From the NCBI GenBank assembly GCA_937951875.1, contig CALGAN010000075.1, forward strand, positions 1 to 16,356: 16,356 nt of DNA, in the 5' to 3' direction. Of the stretch, positions 13,623-16,356 are shown piece after piece; position 1 is the stretch's first letter; every line of letters starts with the position of its first letter. The notes beneath the pieces were generated by a model. That model had not been told where the DNA came from and made no database searches. It worked only from the letters and a program-made list of their open reading frames with translations. The translations under genes were made by a program, and so were the position numbers. Origin of the DNA: an uncultured Alkalilimnicola sp. Its GTDB lineage: Bacteria; Pseudomonadota; Gammaproteobacteria; Nitrococcales; AK92.

Positions 13623-14672
13623 TCAGCGGCCGGCCGCCTCCATCAGCCCCGCGGCGATGGCCTGCAGGGGCAGCACCTCGGCGACCGCACCACATTCCAC
13701 GGCTTCCTTGGGCATGCCGTAGACCACGCAGCTGGCCTCGTCCTGGGCGATGGTATGGGCACCGGCCTGACGCATCTCAAGCAAGCCGAGGGCGCCGTCG
13801 TTACCCATGCCGGTCATGATGATCCCTACCGCATTGCGGCCGGCGATCCTGGCCACCGAGCGGAACAGCACGTCGACCGACGGCTTGTGGCGGTTCACCG
13901 GCGGCCCGTCCAGCACCTCGACGCTGTAGGCCCCGCCGCTGCGCTGCAGCCGCATGTGCTGGCCGCCGGGCGCGATCAGCACCCGGCCGGGCACGACCCG
14001 GTCGCCGTTGGTGGCCTCGCACACCTCGCAGCGGCAGAGCTTGTCCAAGCGCGCCGCGAACGCCCCGGTGAACCCCGGCGGCATGTGCTGCACCACCACG
14101 ATCCCCGGACAGGCCTCGGGCAAGGCGGTCAGCACCACCTCCAGCGCTTGGGTGCCGCCGGTGGAGGTGCCGATCGCCACGATCCGCTCACCGCCGCCAC
14201 CCCACCCTACCGGCACCACCGGTGCGCGCGCCGGCGCGCCGGCGATGGGCGCGCGCCCGACCCGGGCCCGAGCCGCGGCCTTCACCGCGCGCACCAGCTG
14301 CTGCGCCGAATCGTGCAGGAAATCGCCCAGCCCGAGCTTGGGCTTGGTGATCACGTCCACCGCGCCGGCGGCGAGCGCCTGCAACGTGGTTTCGGCGCCG
14401 CGCTCGGTGATCGTGGAGCAGATGATCACCGGGGTGGGACGTTCGCTCATCAGCTTCTTGAGGAAGGTGATGCCGTCCATGCGCGGCATTTCCACGTCCA
14501 GCACGATGACATCGGGCCAGTCGCGGACCATCTTCGCCAGCGCGAACAAGGGATCGGCGGCGGTGCCGATTACCCGCAGCCCTGGATCGCGAGCCAGCAC
14601 GTCGCTGAGAACCTGACGCACCACCGCGGAGTCGTCGACAATGAAAACGCCAATCGGCGCTGGCACGCTCAT
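13623..14672 (-). CDS. cheB: Chemotaxis response regulator protein-glutamate methylesterase CheB
   Basis: A 349-residue two-domain enzyme that removes methyl groups from receptor glutamates and deamidates glutamines when phosphorylated by CheA. The receiver domain (about 7-125) has the acidic pair Asp13-Asp14, phospho-acceptor Asp59 (VLDVEMPRMDG) and Lys110 (ITKP). A linker of about 35 residues rich in Ala, Pro and Arg leads to the methylesterase domain (about 162-345). That domain carries the catalytic triad Ser170 (GTSTGG), His196 (VQHMPPG) and Asp292 (GNDG), each six residues later than in E. coli CheB. The ATG at 14672 overlaps the cheD stop by 4 nt (ATGA), so it is translationally coupled. 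Nothing is missing. It is the last gene of the che run; a 6-bp hairpin after it (13583-13601) lacks a U-tract. Confidence 0.97.
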   Translation of the reverse strand: MSVPAPIGVFIVDDSAVVRQVLSDVLARDPGLRVIGTAADPLFALAKMVRDWPDVIVLDVEMPRMDGITFLKKLMSERPTPVIICSTITERGAETTLQALAAGAVDVITKPKLGLGDFLHDSAQQLVRAVKAAARARVGRAPIAGAPARAPVVPVGWGGGGERIVAIGTSTGGTQALEVVLTALPEACPGIVVVQHMPPGFTGAFAARLDKLCRCEVCEATNGDRVVPGRVLIAPGGQHMRLQRSGGAYSVEVLDGPPVNRHKPSVDVLFRSVARIAGRNAVGIIMTGMGNDGALGLLEMRQAGAHTIAQDEASCVVYGMPKEAVECGAVAEVLPLQAIAAGLMEAAGR

Positions 14673-15196
14673 CCCACCATATCGTTCAGACCGACGGAGA
14701 CGCCGCCGCGCCGCACCCAGACGTCGCCGGTGGCGATATCGAAGATGAGCTGGCGATACCCTTGGCCGCCCAGGCTTTCCGCCTTCACCTGGAGACCGTA
14801 TAGCTGCATCAGTGCCCTTCCCACGGCGATGTTGCGCTCCGGCACGCTCACGGGGCTGGAACCGATGGCCAGCATGTTGCCGCCCCCGAACAGCTTGGCT
14901 TCGTAGTCCGACAGCTGGGTTCCCACCCGTTGCGCCTCGCGCTGCAGCAGCCGCAGCGCCTCGTCCGCGTAGCGGCCGTCCAGCTCCGATGATGAGCACT
15001 TGCGGCTGCGCGCGGGCAGCATGTAGTGGCACATGCCGCCCAGTTTCTTGACCGGATGCCAGAGCGTGATGGCTACGCAAGACCCCAGGGTCGTGCGGAT
15101 GCGCGTGTCGGCATCGCCGAAGTACCACTCGCCCGGCTGCAGGAAGATATCGATACCGGAACCGAGCGTGCGCACGATGGCAGACTCCGAACTCAC
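14669..15196 (-). CDS. cheD: Chemoreceptor glutamine deamidase CheD
   Basis: A 175-residue cytoplasmic enzyme that converts specific receptor glutamines to glutamates, priming them for methylation by CheR. The catalytic Cys40 sits in TTLGSCVAITLWHP, with His57 in GGMCHYMLP 17 residues later, the spacing known from characterised CheD; Thr35/Thr36 next to the Cys can supply the third residue. The KLFGGGNML motif (about 101-109) and the ERNIAVGRAL segment are also typical. It uses a GTG start at 15196 that overlaps the cheR stop (GTGA, 4 nt), and its own stop overlaps the cheB start, so its expression is tied to both. An N-terminal extension before FLQPGEWYFGD is common in proteobacterial CheD. 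Length is normal. Confidence 0.96.
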   Translation of the reverse strand: MSSESAIVRTLGSGIDIFLQPGEWYFGDADTRIRTTLGSCVAITLWHPVKKLGGMCHYMLPARSRKCSSSELDGRYADEALRLLQREAQRVGTQLSDYEAKLFGGGNMLAIGSSPVSVPERNIAVGRALMQLYGLQVKAESLGGQGYRQLIFDIATGDVWVRRGGVSVGLNDMVG

Positions 15197-16005
15197 GCCG
15201 GCCTCCGATAGATCGCCGGCTGCACCGATTCAAGTCCGTGATCCAGCCCGTGCAGGCTTTCGGAATGACCGATGAAAAGGAAACCGCCGGGCTTGAGCTG
15301 CTCGGCGACCCGGGCCACCACCTGCTTCTTCACATCGACCGGGAAGTAAATCATGACGTTGCGCAGGAAGATCACGTCGAAAGGCCCCAGCCGCGGCAAC
15401 GGCATGTTGAGGTTGATCTGACGGAACTCCACACGCTGCCGCAGCTCGCGGCCGATCAGCAACGTACCGTCCTGTTCGCCCACGCCCTTGAGGCAATAGC
15501 GCTTGAGGAATGCCTGCGGAATCCGCTCAGCGGCGCCAATAGGGTAAAGGCCGGTGCTGGCCTTGGCCAGCACCTGGGTGCTCAGGTCGGAAGCCAGCAC
15601 CCGCCAGTCGGTCTCGCCGAGCCGGTCGGCCAGCAGCATAGCGACGCTGAACGGTTCCTCGCCGCTGGAGCAGGCCGCGCTCCAGACGCGGAACGGCTGG
15701 CCCGGGCGATGTTGGGCCAGCACGCGCTCGCTCAGGAACTCGAAATGCTTGGGTTCGCGGAAGAAATAGGTCTCGTTGGTGGTGAGCAGGTCGATGGCGC
15801 ATTGCAGCTCGGCCTGATCGGTGCCGCTGGCCAGCAGCCGGCAATACTCGCTGTAGCTGCTCATATTGCGGGCCTTCAAGCGCTTGGCGAGACGCCCAGC
15901 CACCATGACCTTCTTGGTGGCGGCGATGTGGATGCCGGCGACGTCGAACATCAGCCGCTGCAGCATTGCGAATTCGCGGTCACCAAGCACCACACCCGCC
16001 GACAT
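15193..16005 (-). CDS. cheR: Chemotaxis protein methyltransferase CheR
   Basis: A 270-residue enzyme that transfers methyl groups from S-adenosylmethionine to receptor glutamates. The N-terminal helical domain (about 8-65) contains GRLAKRLKARNMSSYSEY. The linker motif TNETYFFRE (76-84) is diagnostic. The SAM-binding strand and loop is WSAACSSGEEP (108-118). FDVIFLRNVMIYF (209-221) and LKPGGFLFIGHSESL (237-251) complete the fold. The ATG at 16005 lies 1 nt after the stop of the receptor gene, and its GGAGG ribosome site is within the receptor's last codons, so the genes are coupled. No C-terminal pentapeptide-binding extension or TPR is present. The direct coupling suggests that it serves the receptor encoded just upstream. 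Confidence 0.97.
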   Translation of the reverse strand: MSAGVVLGDREFAMLQRLMFDVAGIHIAATKKVMVAGRLAKRLKARNMSSYSEYCRLLASGTDQAELQCAIDLLTTNETYFFREPKHFEFLSERVLAQHRPGQPFRVWSAACSSGEEPFSVAMLLADRLGETDWRVLASDLSTQVLAKASTGLYPIGAAERIPQAFLKRYCLKGVGEQDGTLLIGRELRQRVEFRQINLNMPLPRLGPFDVIFLRNVMIYFPVDVKKQVVARVAEQLKPGGFLFIGHSESLHGLDHGLESVQPAIYRRPA

Positions 16006-16006
16006 G

Positions 16007-16356
16007 TTACCTCCGGCCCGCACCCGCCAGTCGGAAGAAACCGGTCAGCCGATGCAGCTGCGCCGCCTGGGTGGACATTTCCTCGGCGGTCACCGCCAAC
16101 TGCTCGGAGGCCGAAGCGTTCTGTCGGGTCAGCCCATTGAGCTGCTCCACCGCGGCGTTGACCTGCTCGATCCCCGCTGCTTGGCCGGACGAGCCGGTCG
16201 CGATCCCCTTCACCAGTTCCGAGGTCTTCTGAATCGACGGCACGATCTCGCCCAACAGCTTGCCGGCGCGCTCGGCCAGCGCCACCGAGGAGCTGGCCAC
16301 CTCGCCGATCTCCGCCGCCGCCGCCTGGCTGCGCTCGGCCAGCTTGCGCACCTCGG
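16007..16356 (-). CDS. Methyl-accepting chemotaxis protein, C-terminal fragment (starts outside the window)
   Basis: The visible 115 or so residues are the C-terminal arm of a receptor signalling coiled coil. The sequence starts just after the hairpin tip (EVRKLAERSQAAAAEIGEV), runs through heptads with typical methylation-helix composition (GIEQVNAAVEQLNGLTRQNAS, SEQLAVTAEEM) and ends STQAAQLHRLTGFFRL plus a short GAGRR tail. There is no C-terminal NWETF-type tether for CheR/CheB. The sensor domain and tip are beyond 16356, so the ligand and whether it is membrane-bound are unknown. The TAA stop at 16009-16007 is 1 nt from the cheR ATG, making this the upstream gene of the cheR-cheD-cheB run. 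Confidence 0.93.
   Translation of the reverse strand, partial: EVRKLAERSQAAAAEIGEVASSSVALAERAGKLLGEIVPSIQKTSELVKGIATGSSGQAAGIEQVNAAVEQLNGLTRQNASASEQLAVTAEEMSTQAAQLHRLTGFFRLAGAGRR

Noticed and set aside
14673..15233. In-frame extension upstream of CheB that would double its length
   Set aside because: The extension overlaps cheD in another frame, its residues resemble no domain, and CheB family length and the ATGA overlap fix the start at 14672.

Overview
The window is GC-rich DNA with short intergenic gaps. Every gene I can support lies on the minus strand, so gene order below runs from high to low coordinates. A porin with a Sec signal peptide, a proteobacterial-type che cluster, a Dps protein, hemerythrins and a CHASE2 cyclase together suggest a motile, environmental proteobacterium. 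Gammaproteobacteria (a Chromatiales-like lineage) is my best guess and betaproteobacteria is possible; no marker in the window settles it. I see no rRNA, tRNA, CRISPR array, insertion sequence or phage gene.

Region A (16356-13623) is a chemotaxis adaptation block: the C-terminal end of a methyl-accepting chemotaxis protein, then cheR, cheD and cheB. They are packed with 1-nt spacing or 4-nt overlaps, so they are almost certainly one translationally coupled operon. Together they supply receptor methylation, receptor deamidation, and phosphorylation-controlled demethylation. CheA and CheW must be encoded outside. Region B (13523-11298) is a CHASE2 membrane adenylate cyclase, about 100 nt downstream of cheB in the same direction.

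Region C (11161-6498) is a run of separately spaced small genes with a stress and oxygen/iron flavour: an unrecognised helical protein, a hemerythrin-like protein, a patatin-like serine hydrolase, a Dps ferritin, an orphan histidine-kinase-like protein whose ATP-binding motifs are degenerate, and a possible 66-residue protein. Hairpins and palindromes lie in most gaps here. Region D (6355-5774) is a LOG-family (TIGR00730) protein.

Region E (5483-950) is a four-gene ABC operon: ATPase, permease, GldG-like auxiliary protein and DUF4340 protein. It is compact, with overlaps of 4 and 8 nt and a 13-nt gap, and ends in a strong intrinsic terminator at 910-943. Region F (840-1) holds a second, more divergent hemerythrin-like protein and the first 37 codons of a porin. 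The porin's upstream region carries three 11-bp-phased repeats resembling an OmpR-family operator.

No single undescribed system is proven here. The best leads are the kinase with a preserved H-box but missing N-box Asn and G1 Asp, the hairpin-rich leader in front of it, the Gld-like ABC operon outside Bacteroidetes, and the two small unrecognised proteins.
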